64,000 nt of DNA from Riptortus pedestris (lineage: Eukaryota; Arthropoda; Insecta; Hemiptera; Alydidae). This document shows, in pieces, positions 43,474 to 55,499 of the stretch. Location of the stretch: assembly GCA_019009955.1 (NCBI GenBank), contig CM032228.1:203346501-203410500 (forward strand). Reading direction: 5' to 3'. Numbering within the stretch: the stretch's first letter is position 1; each line of letters opens with the position of its first letter. The translations under genes and the position numbers were made by a program. The notes beneath the pieces were generated by a model. That model was given only the letters and a program-made list of their open reading frames with translations. It did not search any database and was not told where the DNA came from.

Positions 43474-43920
43474 ATGACAGCAGAATGGAAAGAAGCGAAT
43501 ATTGCCCCAATTCATCCAATTTCAAAAATTGATCCGAACGGTGACCATATGTGTAAGGTCTCAGAAGCAAGAATCACGCACAGACGATCCTGCCTAAACG
43601 AGATCGTTCCAATTGTGAAGAATGGATGCAGGGACGAAATGCTACAATACTACAAAAAAACCCAAAACACCTCTCCAAGAAGGTGGAATTGCAAATATAC
43701 AAAACGGCCATCAGATCTACAAATATACATGCCAGTGAATTAGCCTTATGGCCCTTGGAAGGACGACATCTGAAAAAGATGTATGGAGCTGTGAAAGAGC
43801 AGCGCTGACGCGAATCCGCGGATGACTTATCTGAAGTAAAGCCGGATTGATTGAGTTGTGTCGCGCGTCTAGATCGGGCAGAAATAGGCCCTCTTGCAGG
43901 TATTGTATAAAATAAGCACA
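43474..43920 (+). pseudogene. Non-LTR reverse transcriptase remnant
   Basis: One frame begins TAEWKEANIAPIHPISK, resembling the RT motif P-x-x-W-K-x-A-x-I-x-P-I-P-K. A second frame has KKVELQIYKTAIRS followed by LWPLEGRHLKKMYGAVKEQR, resembling the C-terminal part of non-LTR RTs (L-x-I-YKTxIRP...W...LKKxYG). The catalytic YADD region is deleted and the frames disagree, so it is a small fossil. Confidence 0.5.
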
Positions 43921-44149
43921 TTTTTTCACTTGCCGGATGGTGTGTCAATACGCAAATTTTATTCTCTATTCTACTCTCTATTACAAGAAATGAGAAGGTC
44001 CAATGAATACGCCCAGAAATTTATGATAGGCATAAGACCTCAATGGTGCAGTAGGCTTAAATAAAAATAGTAGTTTGAGCTGGAGCATGGGTTACCTAAA
44101 AATGTGTTGTACAGAAATAACAGTAAATTACTTTCTTAGTTATATACAT

Positions 44150-44810
44150 CTTTTCGATCCGACATTAATTAACGAAGTTATTCTCACACCTCCTGGTCCA
44201 ATTTTGCAGCCAATTAGTGCACGTTATCACTAGTTTTCTGTGACTCGGTTAATATTGCTAAACATAGTGCCCGTATAATAAAAACCAACTCCCCTAAAGC
44301 ATAGAAAGTTTATTGGACGCCCATAAATGTACTTAGTCCACATAGTAGAGGCCCTATGAAAACAATATGTGATATTTAAGAATGAAATGAGACGTTTCTA
44401 GGCATATTGGTTTATTATTCACGTGGGTTGAGGAGGAATGGGGTTTTTGGATATAACATATTCGGCGCTCTATTGATTTATGGATAGAAGAGAAATAATT
44501 TCTATGGGTTTATGTAAGAGTGAATACTAAAAAATACAAAATATTATGATTAAACATTGCACTTAACCTAGTCCAATTGCAGACATTAATGAACTTGATC
44601 TTCAGCTTTACATGAAACGACTTGGTAACATTTGAACAATAATTTCTATAACTAGAGCTTTAGCATACAAAAATAAAAATAAATTTGAAAGGACTAGAGT
44701 TTTTTTTTCTAGTTTAAACCGATGCATATTCGAAAACATTTTTTGAAAATCATATCACGAGTGCAGCTTCAATATCTGATTTTCTTTAGAGGTATAGTTA
44801 TTAAAATCTA
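44150..44810 (+). mobile_element. Fossil family H sequence
   Basis: TCTTTTCGATCCGACATTAA, CTCCTGGTCCAATTTTGCAG; further on ATTAATGAACTTGATCTTCA, GATGCATATTCGAAAACATT and CAATATCTGATTTTCTTTAG. At least two decayed pieces in plus orientation. Confidence 0.45.
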
Positions 44811-46500
44811 GGAATTTTAAGATATTTCTATGACATTGGGGCTGTTGTTCCTTGCTTGACCTATGTCTGGCTCAAAGTATAGAATTTACTTCTGGGAGGT
44901 CTAAGTAATAAACATACTTAAAATAGTAAATAAATTCCGAGTAAATGTGGAGATAATCACAGCCGTACTCAACTAGCGAGTTGCGTACTATTTGATATTG
45001 GGCTGCGTGTTCAAATTTATACATTTTCAGGCAACAGTGCAAAAATCAGATGTGGGAATGGTTCGCGGCATTCTTTAGAGGATTTTATACCATTTGTATT
45101 GATTTTATGAGGAAAAAAATTACAGTTACTTACCATGATTAAAATAGGCTACAGATAAATGACTGAGCCCTGTTAAAATAAACATCAATACTACTATCAG
45201 CCCACAAAAGATACTAATACTGTGTTGCGAACGCTTCCTTGATCAAACTCTGATAACAACTCTGCCGGTTTTCAGGGAGTTTAACGCCATTAACACCTAC
45301 ACTGAACGAAAACCAGCAAAATACAAACAGCAATTTAATGTGGTCTTTGAATGTTAATTACTTTCAGGAATACAAAGAATTTAACAATACACTTGTTTAT
45401 CACCATAATGACACTATTAATTCATTAATTGCAAATCATGTATACATTCTGCGATTGTATCTGCTCAATATTTTATCCATTGCCTTAGGAGTAGGTATTA
45501 AAAATATGTCTGTTCTGTACTTGCTCGACAGAAATGAATTCAGCTATTAAAGAACTTCATTTACTTACAGATGAGAAATTTAATAAAACACACACACGCA
45601 AATGTATATATATTCAAGTTCGAATCGACCTCCTTTTACACGTACTCAATGCATAAATGTATTTACTAAATGCCGAGTAACTTGGATATTAAGCTCGCTA
45701 AGCAGCTCCTACGTGATGTACCTATTCTCTCTTCCAAATTTTGTGTAAGTTGCTTTCTGACATTAAGGTTGTTAGTAGTATGTGTTGGTTGAAGAAACAA
45801 ACAATTCGAATTGAATAATTGCTTTCTTAAATAATTTCCATTTCAAAGGAATGAAATTTCTGTAATTTTTAATCAAAATAAAACTCACGAAAACAAATGT
45901 AAATTTCTCATAATACCAATACAACAAAATAATAAATCAGCAAAGAACATGATACACAAATTAAAAGAAAAAAGAGGAAGAGGAGAAAAGAGTAAACTGA
46001 ATAAAAAATATAATAGACTATTATTGAAAATAATAATAGATATTGATCACATTAGCAAGGATATTTCTAATAATTAATTAATTTAACCATGAGAAATAAG
46101 AATGGATAAAATTAAACATACTTGAATTTAAATATAAATAAAAGAGAAAGATTTACGAACCTTGCTGTGGGTACTTCAAGGAAAAATACTGAGATGAAAA
46201 ATGGAGTGTAAAAGGCTTACTGATCGGTGCAAGAGGTGCAATATCCCAAAGGACAGCCGAAACTCTAAAAGAACTGGGATTATCCACGAACGACCTCCAG
46301 AATTTGTCTACAACCATTATAAAGTATTCGGCGAGAATTATAAATTATCATTTGTACAAATAAAGACACGATGCAAAGCTGCAGTCCTTTCCACATGGCC
46401 CATCAAAATTTAACAACAAATTTCTTGTTTTAAAAAGAAATATTAAAAAAAAAAAAAAAATGATATTTTTCTTTAACATTACCCAGTTGGGCCAATTAGG
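44811..46500. other. No gene recognised
   Basis: AT-rich; 70-codon ORFs at 45338-45550 and 46201-46413 (Lys/Arg/Cys-rich start, CKRLTDRCKRCN) have no supported identity. An A-run lies at 46446-46460. Confidence 0.35.
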
Positions 46501-46541
46501 AGGCTGTCCCTGAGGGGAACCCTCCAGAAGGAGGGCAGCTT
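46501..46541 (+). other. GC-rich three-way-junction-like structure
   Basis: AGGCTG (46501-46506) can pair with CAGCTT (46536-46541). Between them are two small hairpins, CCC-TGA-GGG and CCCTCC-AGAA-GGAGGG. A T/G-rich tail (TTTTGTTTTG) follows. It stands out in very AT-rich DNA and may be the structured 3' end of a transcript or element. Confidence 0.4.
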
Positions 46542-47939
46542 GTTTTGTTTTGTTTTTATATATATATATATTTAATTACCTTTATAAAAAAATAATAATT
46601 AAGGTTTTGATTTAATAGAATTATTACGGCAAAGAAATAACAGTACTATGTATTAAATAAATATACAGCTATGTAAATTTGAAGAACTGAAAATTGTAAG
46701 CTGAAACTTAATCTGCTAAAAGAATTTAATTCTCAGTATATTGCCCAAAGGAAAACAAAGCCAATGATAAAGTGAAATATGGCCAGCAATATAGAGTAGT
46801 GAATCGAAGAAATATACTGGTTAATCTCTGAGTTGTGTACATGGTTTGATAATCTAGGGATATTAATATTAATCCGTTATTATGTTAATGCGTTATGACT
46901 TAATATTTCAACTTATTGCATTATAAAAATAAATGGCAAGGTTACTTACACATTTAAAACGGAATGTTTTTTCCGTTGGTAGAACACAATATCCTGCATA
47001 GTATCCTGCTCGAGTTCATTATCACTTTAATGGGTGTTAATGAATTGTCTGTTAGCTGCAATCGAATCGAGGGTGTAAATGGTACCGTTAGTACATAAAT
47101 AGCTGATGTTGGTGCGTCTTGCAGCTGATCCCATGAACGCCAAGTTCTGATTTACGAGGAAACGAAAAGGGGCAAGCTGTGATGTTAATTAGGTTAGATC
47201 ATTCAGTGCGATGAACAGCTAGGAACTTCAAATAATGAATCCCTAGCCTCCGCAAATCATCTCATACAGTTCCCTCTAACTAGGTTACCTCTTCCTTGCT
47301 GTTATTGGAGTTTCGTTTTTTAAAATCGTGTTCCATTCAAAGTATTAGTTAGAAGTCTCGATGGCGAACTATTGTGTCGTCGACTACAGGGTGGTTGCGA
47401 AAGAATTCTAGTGGTTGCTCAAAGAAGAATAAACATTTATTTTCTAATTGGTAGTCACTGAATTTTAAGAATAATAAGTTACCACCAAGTTAATTTTATT
47501 ATAATAGCGAAAGGAAATTATCTAATTATTTTCCTATAATTCAGCTGACCTGCGCAATGGCTATCTTCTAATAACAAATATTCTACAGAAGAAGATGACA
47601 ACCCAGCGGGGGAGTTCGAAACAACAAACCAAATTATCATTATATACGCACGATAACATGCGCAAAACACCTCTTATACGTAGACACACACGAGCATTTG
47701 AAGTTTTTAATTATAATTACAGAACATTTAGATATATTATTTATCTTTAAATGGCCACTGCAAAAGACGTGACCATCTAAAGATACCTCATGACTTACAC
47801 GACTTACTTACTGAAGGTAGCCCACACATTCCCATAATACTCCAGTATTTACATGACATTAACTGGTACTACAAATTTAGAAGTATTAAACTTTATAATT
47901 CTTTTTAAAATAAATGTTGTAACTGCAGCTAAAATTGTA

Positions 47940-47990
<51 letters not shown>

Positions 47991-48426
47991 ATATCTATAT
48001 ATATATATCTATATATATGTATGATTATCAATATTGATTTTTATTATTTTGTTTTTAGCTTTTTTTAAACTAAGGCTTCAATTGATACGATTTTCATTTT
48101 AACTATTTGAGTTATTACGGATGAAATAAAATAAAAAATTTCAAATCCTATTTACATATTATCTTTATTGCACGAAAAAATAGATAATAGTATCTCAGTT
48201 CTATAACGTGTCCAACACCGGAAATATGTTTCCTTTTCGTAGCCCCTGCGTTATGAAGTTTAAGTTTTTTTTTTTTTTTTTTATTCATTTCCCTCGTATT
48301 CTTGCCTATTTCAATGAGTATTGAACTGCTAGTATAGTTCTCTTAATTTATAGGACATCGATAAAAAAGTTCTGAAGTAATAGTCGTAACACTGAGGGTT
48401 GGCTTTGATCGAGAACCAGTTGCTTT
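46542..48426. other. No gene recognised
   Basis: AT-rich, with a (TA)n tract at 47940-48018 and no coding signal. Confidence 0.35.
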
Positions 48427-48543
48427 TTAGCAGATTTCCCAGGGTATCAGCTATTGAGGCTGTACTCATAACGCGGTTTTCGACATTTTTCTTCAAATGT
48501 CCATTTCCTACCTAGTAGATGACGAAAATGAGGTCCGTTCAAA

Positions 48544-48587
<44 letters not shown>

Positions 48588-49076
48588 CATATAGATCAAT
48601 ATATTTGTCTGTTACCGCCCTACCGGTTGCAATTTTTGTGTTACCGAACTTGATATATAATCGTTTTATATAAAAATAAAGTTCGTTAACGGCTGAAATT
48701 GGACCAGGGGGAGGGGGGGGCAGATTTAGGGGGAGAATTTCGAAAATTCTTAATATCTCCGTTATTAAGCGTTGGATCGAAATATTGTATAAAACCAATC
48801 TTATTGCAAATATAATTTTCTATAATTGTTGTTATCTAAATTTTTTTTAATCTTGATTATTAAACGAGATATTTGCTTTTATTAGTTTTCGGTCTTCAGT
48901 AAACCCCAACTCATACTCGTGTCATATTAACAATAAGCTGTTATACGACGAAACACTTTATTTGAACCCTAAATACCAAATATTGTTCTCATTGAACTTT
49001 TACGTTTTGAGATAAATGCAAATATGTGACGGACGTGGGAAATCTTCTTAGTTAACACAGCCACTGCGTGACGGAC
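48427..49076 (-). mobile_element. Family H element, full length, long subfamily
   Basis: TTAGCAGATTTCCC with one palindrome arm decayed, (TA)n at 48548-48583, the core, then CGGTCTTCAGTAAACCCC, CTAAATACCAAATATTGTTC and GAGATAAATGCAAATATG, ending GCCACTGCGTGACGGAC. This extra segment defines the long subfamily also seen at 6575 and 50689. Confidence 0.8.
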
Positions 49077-49352
49077 ATTTTTAAAATCTAATTATTATAA
49101 TCTATTGCTCTCTCATTCGCCTTGGAGGGAAACAGGTAGAAACAATTGGATAAGTATCTTCGGAGTATGATGGCCAGAGATTGGGATGCTTTTTGTGAAA
49201 TAGGTTCTTTGACAGATGTTCTGAGGTCTCTTAATGTTCTGAATCAAATCAATTTGCCTTGAAGGTACTGTAAATGCCCTCACGATAATCTAATTCCAAG
49301 TGAATGGACATGAACTCACGCCCTAGCAATACTTCTCACGAGATACAGCGTG
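49077..49352. other. No gene recognised
   Basis: Spacer between two family H copies. Confidence 0.3.
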
Positions 49353-49569
49353 CTAATAGATCCCCCCCTTGGGGGAGGAGTTTTATCGTAATATAACTCC
49401 TCAAATATACCATCTCATAATAACAATATGTTATTACGTTATGAAGCACTTTATTTGAAGCCTAAATACCAAATATTGTTCCCATTGGACTTTTACGATT
49501 TAAGATAAATGCAAATACCTAACGCACGTGGGAAATCTGCTTAGTTAACGCAGCCTCTGCGTGGCGGAC
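49353..49569 (-). mobile_element. Miniature family H derivative
   Basis: 217 bp: a decayed 3' end (CTAATAGATCCCCCC), a hairpin GAGTTTTATCGTAATATAACTC (49378-49399) instead of the microsatellite core, then the long-subfamily 5' end (CTAAATACCAAATATTGTTC, GGGAAATCTGCTTAGTTAAC, CTGCGTGGCGGAC). Confidence 0.65.
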
Positions 49570-49669
49570 TTTTTCTTCTTGTTGTTAAAACTGATTTCAA
49601 AGATGGAGATATGATATAAACCTGGAAATTAAATAAAACGAATAATAAATAGCTTCCGTTAAAATTAAT

Positions 49670-49730
49670 AACGATATATTTCAGGAGTTATATTACGATA
49701 TAACTCTTCCTCCTAAGGGAAATCTGCTAA
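49670..49730 (+). mobile_element. 3' end of the miniature H variant
   Basis: Perfect hairpin GAGTTATAT-TACG-ATATAACTC (49685-49706), then CTCCTAAGGGAAATCTGCTAA. It is the plus-strand relative of 49353-49569; its 5' end is not seen. Confidence 0.65.
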
Positions 49731-50607
49731 AAAGAAAAAAGAAGAAAAAATTTAGACCATTTTCTTAGGCACTTTGTGTTGTGTAATTATAGTAGAATTT
49801 AATTTATTTATGTTATTTGTTCTAAAGTCTTTTAGAAGTTCAGGAATCCTTTATTCTGTTTCATCATTCTACTTCACCTCTGCATCTTAGCCTTCATCTT
49901 CGTTTTCGGTCATGTGCCCATGTCTATCGTGGCCGTGTTCATCAAGCAATTTGTTTCATCTTATTTTCCACTCTCCACCATTCAATTCTCCCACGAGCCT
50001 CATCAAAACCATATTTTAAATTCATTGTAGCTATGATTATCGTGAAGATTAAGCTCAGTTAAAAACTTAAACCCAGTTGATACCCAATGTATTTATTGTA
50101 GTCTATCTCTAAATGTTTCACAACTCTTCTTTTAAGGGTGTAAATACTTAAATTGTGAGCATTTTAGCGCAAGTAACTATGTTTTCATCAACATTTATAA
50201 ATACATTCAAAATTTCTATAAAATGGTATGACTCGTAACTGGCGGAAGTAGGGATTATAGTGAAACTTTGGAGTCCTTGTCAAAGGATAATGTTTCTGGA
50301 ACGGATAAATAAATGAGCTTTTTTTTTTTAAAAAAAAAATGTTAAAGAATTTATTATAAGAGAATTTATTTACGTTTCCAGAATGCTGGTAATTCTTCCG
50401 AGGCTGAAGGATAGGTCAATCGCCTGGCCGAAGTTAATTGAGAATTATTATTATGATTTCTCATTACCACTAATTTTATGAGACCCGACGAACTTCTCCA
50501 CCATTAACATTATTATCGTGAACCTTCTAATGATATTAGTTTCAATTAATCATTTCTGGGAGAAGCAGAATCTCAGAAAATTATACAGATTAGAATCCGG
50601 CCCCTTT
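49731..50607. other. No gene recognised
   Basis: AT-rich; no supported feature. Confidence 0.3.
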
Positions 50608-50687
50608 TTTCTCTCCAACTGTAATTCAATCGTAAGTGCCTGCCATCTGTCAACTGTAGATATACGAAAACTAATTCGTTTACATTA
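50608..50687 (+). repeat. Flank repeat left of the 50689 element
   Basis: AACTGTAATTCAATCGTAAG, TGCCTGCCATCTGTCAACTG and AAACTAATTCGTTTACATT recur at 51382-51462, on the other side of the family H copy, with about nine differences. Confidence 0.85.
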
Positions 50688-50688
50688 T

Positions 50689-50850
50689 TTAGCAGATTTC
50701 CCTTAACGAAAATTAGCTATTGAGTTCGTACTCATGTCGCGATTATCGATAAATTTGTTAAAATGTTCTTTGATCCTAGCCAGAATATGACGAAAATGTG
50801 GTCCGTTCAAAACTATTTATCTATCTATTTATCTAAATATCTATAAATCG

Positions 50851-50892
<42 letters not shown>

Positions 50893-51373
50893 CTGTAATG
50901 CTCTAGCGGTCGCAATTTTTGTATGATCGTTACCGATATTTCAATGTTTTTTTGTAAAACTAAAGATCAATTTTGTTTATGGCAGAAATTCGATAAGTGG
51001 GAGGGGGATTTATAGGAAACATTCATAAGGGGGGGGGGGGTTCGAACGTTCGTAATATCTCCGTTATTATGCGTCGGATAGAAACATTGTATAAAATCAA
51101 TCTTATTGCAAATGAAATGTTTTATAAATGCTGTTATAGACTTTTTTTTCGCTATCAAGATTATGATATTAGATATTTACATTTTTTAGTTTTGGACCTT
51201 CAGTAAACCCCCACTCTAACTCATGCCAAATAAATTAACAAGAAGTTGCTATAGTATGAAGCACTTTATTTGAAGCCTAAATACCAAATATTGTTCTCAT
51301 TCGACTTTCAAGTTTTGAGATAAATGTAAATACGAGACGCACGTGGGAAATCTTAGTTAACGCAGTCACTGAC
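50689..51373 (-). mobile_element. Family H element, full length, long subfamily
   Basis: TTAGCAGATTTCCCTTAACG, GGTCCGTTCAAAACTATTTA, (TA)n 50858-50887, CTCTAGCGGTCGCAATTTTT, GATATTTACATTTTTTAG, TTCAGTAAACCCCCACTC, ending GGGAAATCTTAGTTAACGC then AGTCACTGAC. The 5' hairpin is partly deleted. It is flanked by a direct repeat of about 80 bp. Confidence 0.8.
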
Positions 51374-51381
51374 TTTTTTTT

Positions 51382-51462
51382 TCTCAAACTGTAATTGAAT
51401 CAAAAGTGCCTGCCATCTGTCAACTGTTGATATAAGGAAACTAATTCGTTAACATTTTTTTT
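51382..51462 (+). repeat. Flank repeat right of the 50689 element
   Basis: Second copy of 50608-50687. It runs into nine T (51455-51463), an uninterrupted version of the T-run in which the element sits. Confidence 0.85.
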
Positions 51463-52038
51463 TACATATGAAATGGTTCGAGGACCGATGACTGAAGTTT
51501 TAAGCGTGCTATATGCAAATGTGCATAATTTGATGGATTTAATTTGTGCTACTATTAAAATAAAAGTGTTTCAGGTCTTTTTTGCCAATTTCTATGAGCA
51601 ACAGACTTTTAAAATAAAGGCCTGTGAATTTGTACGCTGCACGCCATTAGCCGGTGCAGGAGAGGAAAAAAGAGTATAAATTACAGCCATAATAATAGAG
51701 CTTCACGAATGCATTTAAGGGCCCTCCGAATTATCTCTGGAAGATCTCCATGTTCAGAGCTTGAATACATTTCTCAAATAAAAAACCGCAGACATTAGTA
51801 GTTTTATTTTAAATGGCAAAGACCTTAGAGGTATAAAAAAATAGTAAAGTAAACTACAAGACTAATGTTGAGGTCCTGTTGGTGATTGGCATAGGTAGGT
51901 GGATGTTTAGCCCGGGAGTGGGGGTGGCGGCTTGAATTACGGCCTCCTCAGGGGTCAGTCATCTCTACAGTCTAGGGTCAGCCTTGTCAAGATGTCAGCA
52001 TGTATTACATAACATATACAGTCTAAATAACTATAAAA
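51463..52038. other. No gene recognised
   Basis: A 68-codon ORF at 51473-51679 lacks motifs. Confidence 0.3.
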
Positions 52039-52416
52039 GTCCGTCACTCAGGGGCTGCGTTAACTAAGCACACCCGTGAACAATATTTGGTATTTAGTCA
52101 TCAAATAAAGTGATTAATAATACAACAGCTTATTCTTAATATGACATGAGTAGGAGTGGAGGTTTACTTAAGACCGGAAACTAAAAAATGTAAATATATG
52201 GTTAATAATCAAGATATTAAAAAAAAACCTCTATAACAATATTAATAGAACATTAAATTTGCAATAAGATTGATTCTACACAATATTTCAATCCAACGCA
52301 TAATAACGGAGGTATTTCGAATTTGCTAAATATCCTCCTCTAGTCCCCACTCCAACTGGTCCGATTTTAGCCGACTTATTACATATATATAAAATTGTGT
52401 TGTTATTTTCTACCAC

Positions 52417-52476
<60 letters not shown>
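52039..52476 (+). mobile_element. Family H element, long subfamily, 3'-truncated
   Basis: GTCCGTCACTCAGGGGCTGCG, AACTAAGC with the GCAGATTTCCC motif deleted, TTGGTATTTAGTCATCAAAT, CATGAGTAGGAGTGGAGG, the core, GGTCCGATTTTAGCCGAC and a (TA)n tract. The 3' end is replaced by unrelated sequence. Confidence 0.7.
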
Positions 52477-52481
<5 letters not shown>

Positions 52482-52699
52482 AGTCTCCTTGGGTAGGTTA
52501 CACTCAGTTCTAATGTAACTAGAAGTACAACAGTTATGTACAATAGTTTTTAATAGTTGTTTCTCGCTATAACAAATCTTTATAAGGGAACTTTGGCACT
52601 TTTTACTTCATCGACCTGACAAATAACTTACTTGATATAATAGCAACAAGAAATGTTTGCGACAAGAATTGTGGAACAATAAATTAAAAAAAAAAATAT

Positions 52700-52845
52700 A
52701 ACTTTTTTTCAATCCAATTCATTTTAATGGAGAAAAGTATACATTTCTAGCCCGGTTTCTGATATTAAGGAATATGATCTTCAGTTTTTCAAGAAACAGT
52801 TAAATATCAATTTTGGTAACCGTCAAACAAAAATTGGGTAAATAT
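52700..52845 (+). mobile_element. Old family H core piece
   Basis: TTTTTTTCAATCCAATTCAT, TATGATCTTCAGTTTTTCAA and CCGTCAAACAAAAATTG match core blocks. Confidence 0.45.
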
Positions 52846-53267
52846 CCAATGACCAATGACACCCGACCGCTCATTTGTAAAGAAATATATACTATTGTCA
52901 TATTTGTTGGAAAATGCCGTCATGCTGACGTCGTTTGAGAGCTTTGTACGATATATACATGCGTGTGTGTGTGTGTATAAATATATATACATATATATAC
53001 ACACACATACAAATACTAACAATATGAGAAATAAAGAATAGAAATAAGTAGAAGTAAATAATAGTACCAAATTATGCAAAGTGGAAATCCCAACACAATA
53101 TCAAAATAAGAACTTACTCCTGAGTGGACCCTAGGCGAAATTGAATGGCACTTGTTAACACGAGACGACACGCTTCCCCAAAATGATAATAACAAATAAT
53201 AGCTGACCAAAGTACTATGTAAATACAGGAAATGTCAAAAGACTGACCAGTTATAATTAAATACAGG
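52846..53267. other. No gene recognised
   Basis: Short TG/TA microsatellites around 52960-53010; no coding signal. Confidence 0.35.
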
Positions 53268-53350
53268 CTTGAAGATGGTGCCATTGTACCGAAAGCAGTT
53301 GCCACGTGTTCTCGACCATCAGCCAGTTATGACGCCATCTACCAACAGGT
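53268..53350 (+). repeat. Dispersed repeat shared with 7066-7180
   Basis: GGCTTGAAGATGGTGCCATT then GTTCTCGACCATCAGCCAGT; about 85 percent alike by eye to the other copy. Confidence 0.6.
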
Positions 53351-53572
53351 AAGTCAATAGTACATGAGCTGGCAGAATTAACCTGCTATGTGATATGCCA
53401 AAGAAATATATATTTATAAATGTTAACAGACCTACGGAAGGGTCGATTTATATTAGTAATAACGCTTGTAACCCATTATCGATTTTTGGTGTTTATTTGG
53501 TACCAGGTTTGTGACTTAACCTCAGCATAGCTGAAGCTGTTATAGTCTCTTGCCCATCGGTTGACTCCGATT

Positions 53573-53685
53573 TTAGCAGATTTCCCTTATGGGCTATTGA
53601 GGTCGTACTCATCACGAGATTTTCGAAAAATTTCTTCAAATGTCCATCGATCCTACCTAGGAGATGACGAAAATGAGGTCCGTTC

Positions 53686-53744
<59 letters not shown>

Positions 53745-54467
53745 TGTTAACGCTCTAGCGGTCGCAATTTTTGTTTGATCGTTACGAAACTCGATATTTA
53801 ACCGTTTTATGTAAAAAGACAGATCAAGTTCGTTAATGTCTGAATTCGGACTAGAGGGAGGGGGGGGGGTTAGAGGGGGATTTTCGAAAATTCAAAATAT
53901 CTCCTTTATTATGCATCGGATCGAAAAATTGTATAAAACCAATCTTATTGCAAATTAAATTTACTATAAAGATTGTTATATACATTTATTCTCTAAATTG
54001 AATATTACCGAGATATTTGCATTTTTATGAAGTCTGTGGTTGGGTATAGGTCGGATTAGGTCGGCCGTTTCCGTAACTGTTCGGCTCAGGTGGAAGCTCC
54101 TTTTAACCTTACCTGTCGTTTCTAACCTTACCTTACCTTCGTTATTTTATGAGATTTTTGCAAACACGTTCTGTTCATCCGCCCCCCTACTTTAGTTATT
54201 ATTATTATTTATTAACGTCCACGTTTTGCAACTTAGGCTAATCCTTCTTTAGTTCTTGGACTACTAATATTTGAGTTATTAAAATATAAATTATTCTTAC
54301 AATTCAGAAGACGTTTCAGTTGGGAATTTATTTTAATTAACTGAACGATTTCTCATTACCATTAGTATTTAATGAAGGTGGCGTTGTGTTACCAGTATGG
54401 AGATTTCTGTATTTTAAAACTTCACATGGGAATTCTGCTTAGTTTACGCAGCCCCTGTGTGACGGAC
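53573..54467 (-). mobile_element. Family H element, full length, carrying a SINE fragment
   Basis: 895 bp: TTAGCAGATTTCCC with one palindrome arm missing, (TA)n 53691-53741, CGCTCTAGCGGTCGCAATTT, the core, a segment with TCGTTTCTAACCTTACCTTA, and the end CGCAGCCCCTGTGTGACGGAC. A sister of the same subfamily lies inverted at 56937. Compared with it, this copy has about 50 extra bases (54196-54246) derived from the SINE tail. Confidence 0.85.
54196..54246 (-). repeat. 5'-truncated SINE insertion with target duplication
   Basis: TTATTATTATTATTTATTAA, CGTCCACGTTTTGCAACTTA and GGCTAATC are the tail of the SINE with its (AAT)n end. CTTTAG flanks both sides (54190-54195 and 54247-54252), and the sister element at 57152 has a single CTTTAG at that point, which supports target-primed insertion. 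Confidence 0.8.
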
Positions 54468-54699
54468 TTTTAGTATAGGTTCAAGTACTCCTGAAGAGGT
54501 GTTAAATTTAAAAACCTGAAACATGCAGAGTTTTAATTAAGTAAATAATGAAATTAGTGTTGTATAAATTCTGACCCATTGCTTATTAGCCTATTTCAAC
54601 AAAATTGGTTATATAACACACAGAGGTGTATACAATTTTAAATTTTACTCCTGTAACACCATGTATCTTCGTTTGGTTTCAACCAAACGCGGTGATCAA

Positions 54700-54890
54700 C
54701 TGGCAATCTTTAGCCTTACAAATGCCGTTTATGTCGGGTTTTGTAACAATCAAACAGTATTTACGACTGCTAGACCGTTAAGAGGCAAACAATATGCCTA
54801 CAAATATATGTTTTCATGTACATGTGTATGTATGTGCTTGTATATGTATATATGAATACATATATTCGACTAGACCTTCTTTTAGCAGAT
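54700..54890 (+). mobile_element. Old family H copy, left part
   Basis: GCCGTTTATGTCGGGTTTTG, AACAATCAAACAGTATTTAC and GACTGCTAGACCGTTAAGAG correspond to the core before the microsatellite; TA/TG repeats follow. A younger minus-strand copy interrupts at 54892, and a 3' end resumes at 55500. Confidence 0.55.
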
Positions 54891-54891
54891 T

Positions 54892-55465
54892 TACCTTAAA
54901 GAAAATCAGCTATTGAGGCCGTACTCTTGACGCGGTTTTCGAAAAATTTCTTCAAATGTCCATCGATCCTACCTAGGAAATGATGACGAAAATGAGGTCC
55001 GTTCAAAACAGTGTGTGTATATATATATATATCTGTTACCGATCTAGCAGTCACAATTATTGTTTAATCGCTACCAAACTCAATATTTAGCCGTTTTATG
55101 TAAAAAGAAAGATCAAGTTCCTTAACGGCTGAAATCAGATCAGTGGGAGGGGTTTTTTAGGGGGGGATTTTCGAAAATTCGGAATATCTACGTTACTATA
55201 CGTCGGATCGAAAATTTTTACAGTATCAATCTTATTGCAAATTAAATTTACTATAAATATTGTTACATACATTTATTCTCTATCTTGAATATTAACCGAA
55301 ATATTTGTATTTTTATTAAATCTGGGTGGCTAACGGACGAAAGTGACTTTCCCGCCTAAAGGTAGTTCAGCCGTTTCCTTGACTGCTCGGATCTCGTGAA
55401 ATTTCTCTATTGTAAAACTTCACGTGGGAAATCTGCTTAGTTTACGCAGCCCCTGCGTGACGGAC
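54892..55465 (-). mobile_element. Family H element, full length, nested
   Basis: 574 bp: TTAGCAGATTTACC, TTGAGGCCGTACTCTTGACG, TCCATCGATCCTACCTAGG, a short TA tract, GTTACCGATCTAGCAGTCAC, the core, and the end GTGGGAAATCTGCTTAGTTT then ACGCAGCCCCTGCGTGACGG. It lies inside an older plus-strand copy. Confidence 0.85.
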
Positions 55466-55499
55466 TTTTTTAATGCACATATGTATGTATGTGTTTTTG

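Noticed and set aside
43574..43948. 124-codon minus-strand ORF
   Set aside because: Opposite strand of the reverse-transcriptase remnant, which has the better motif match.
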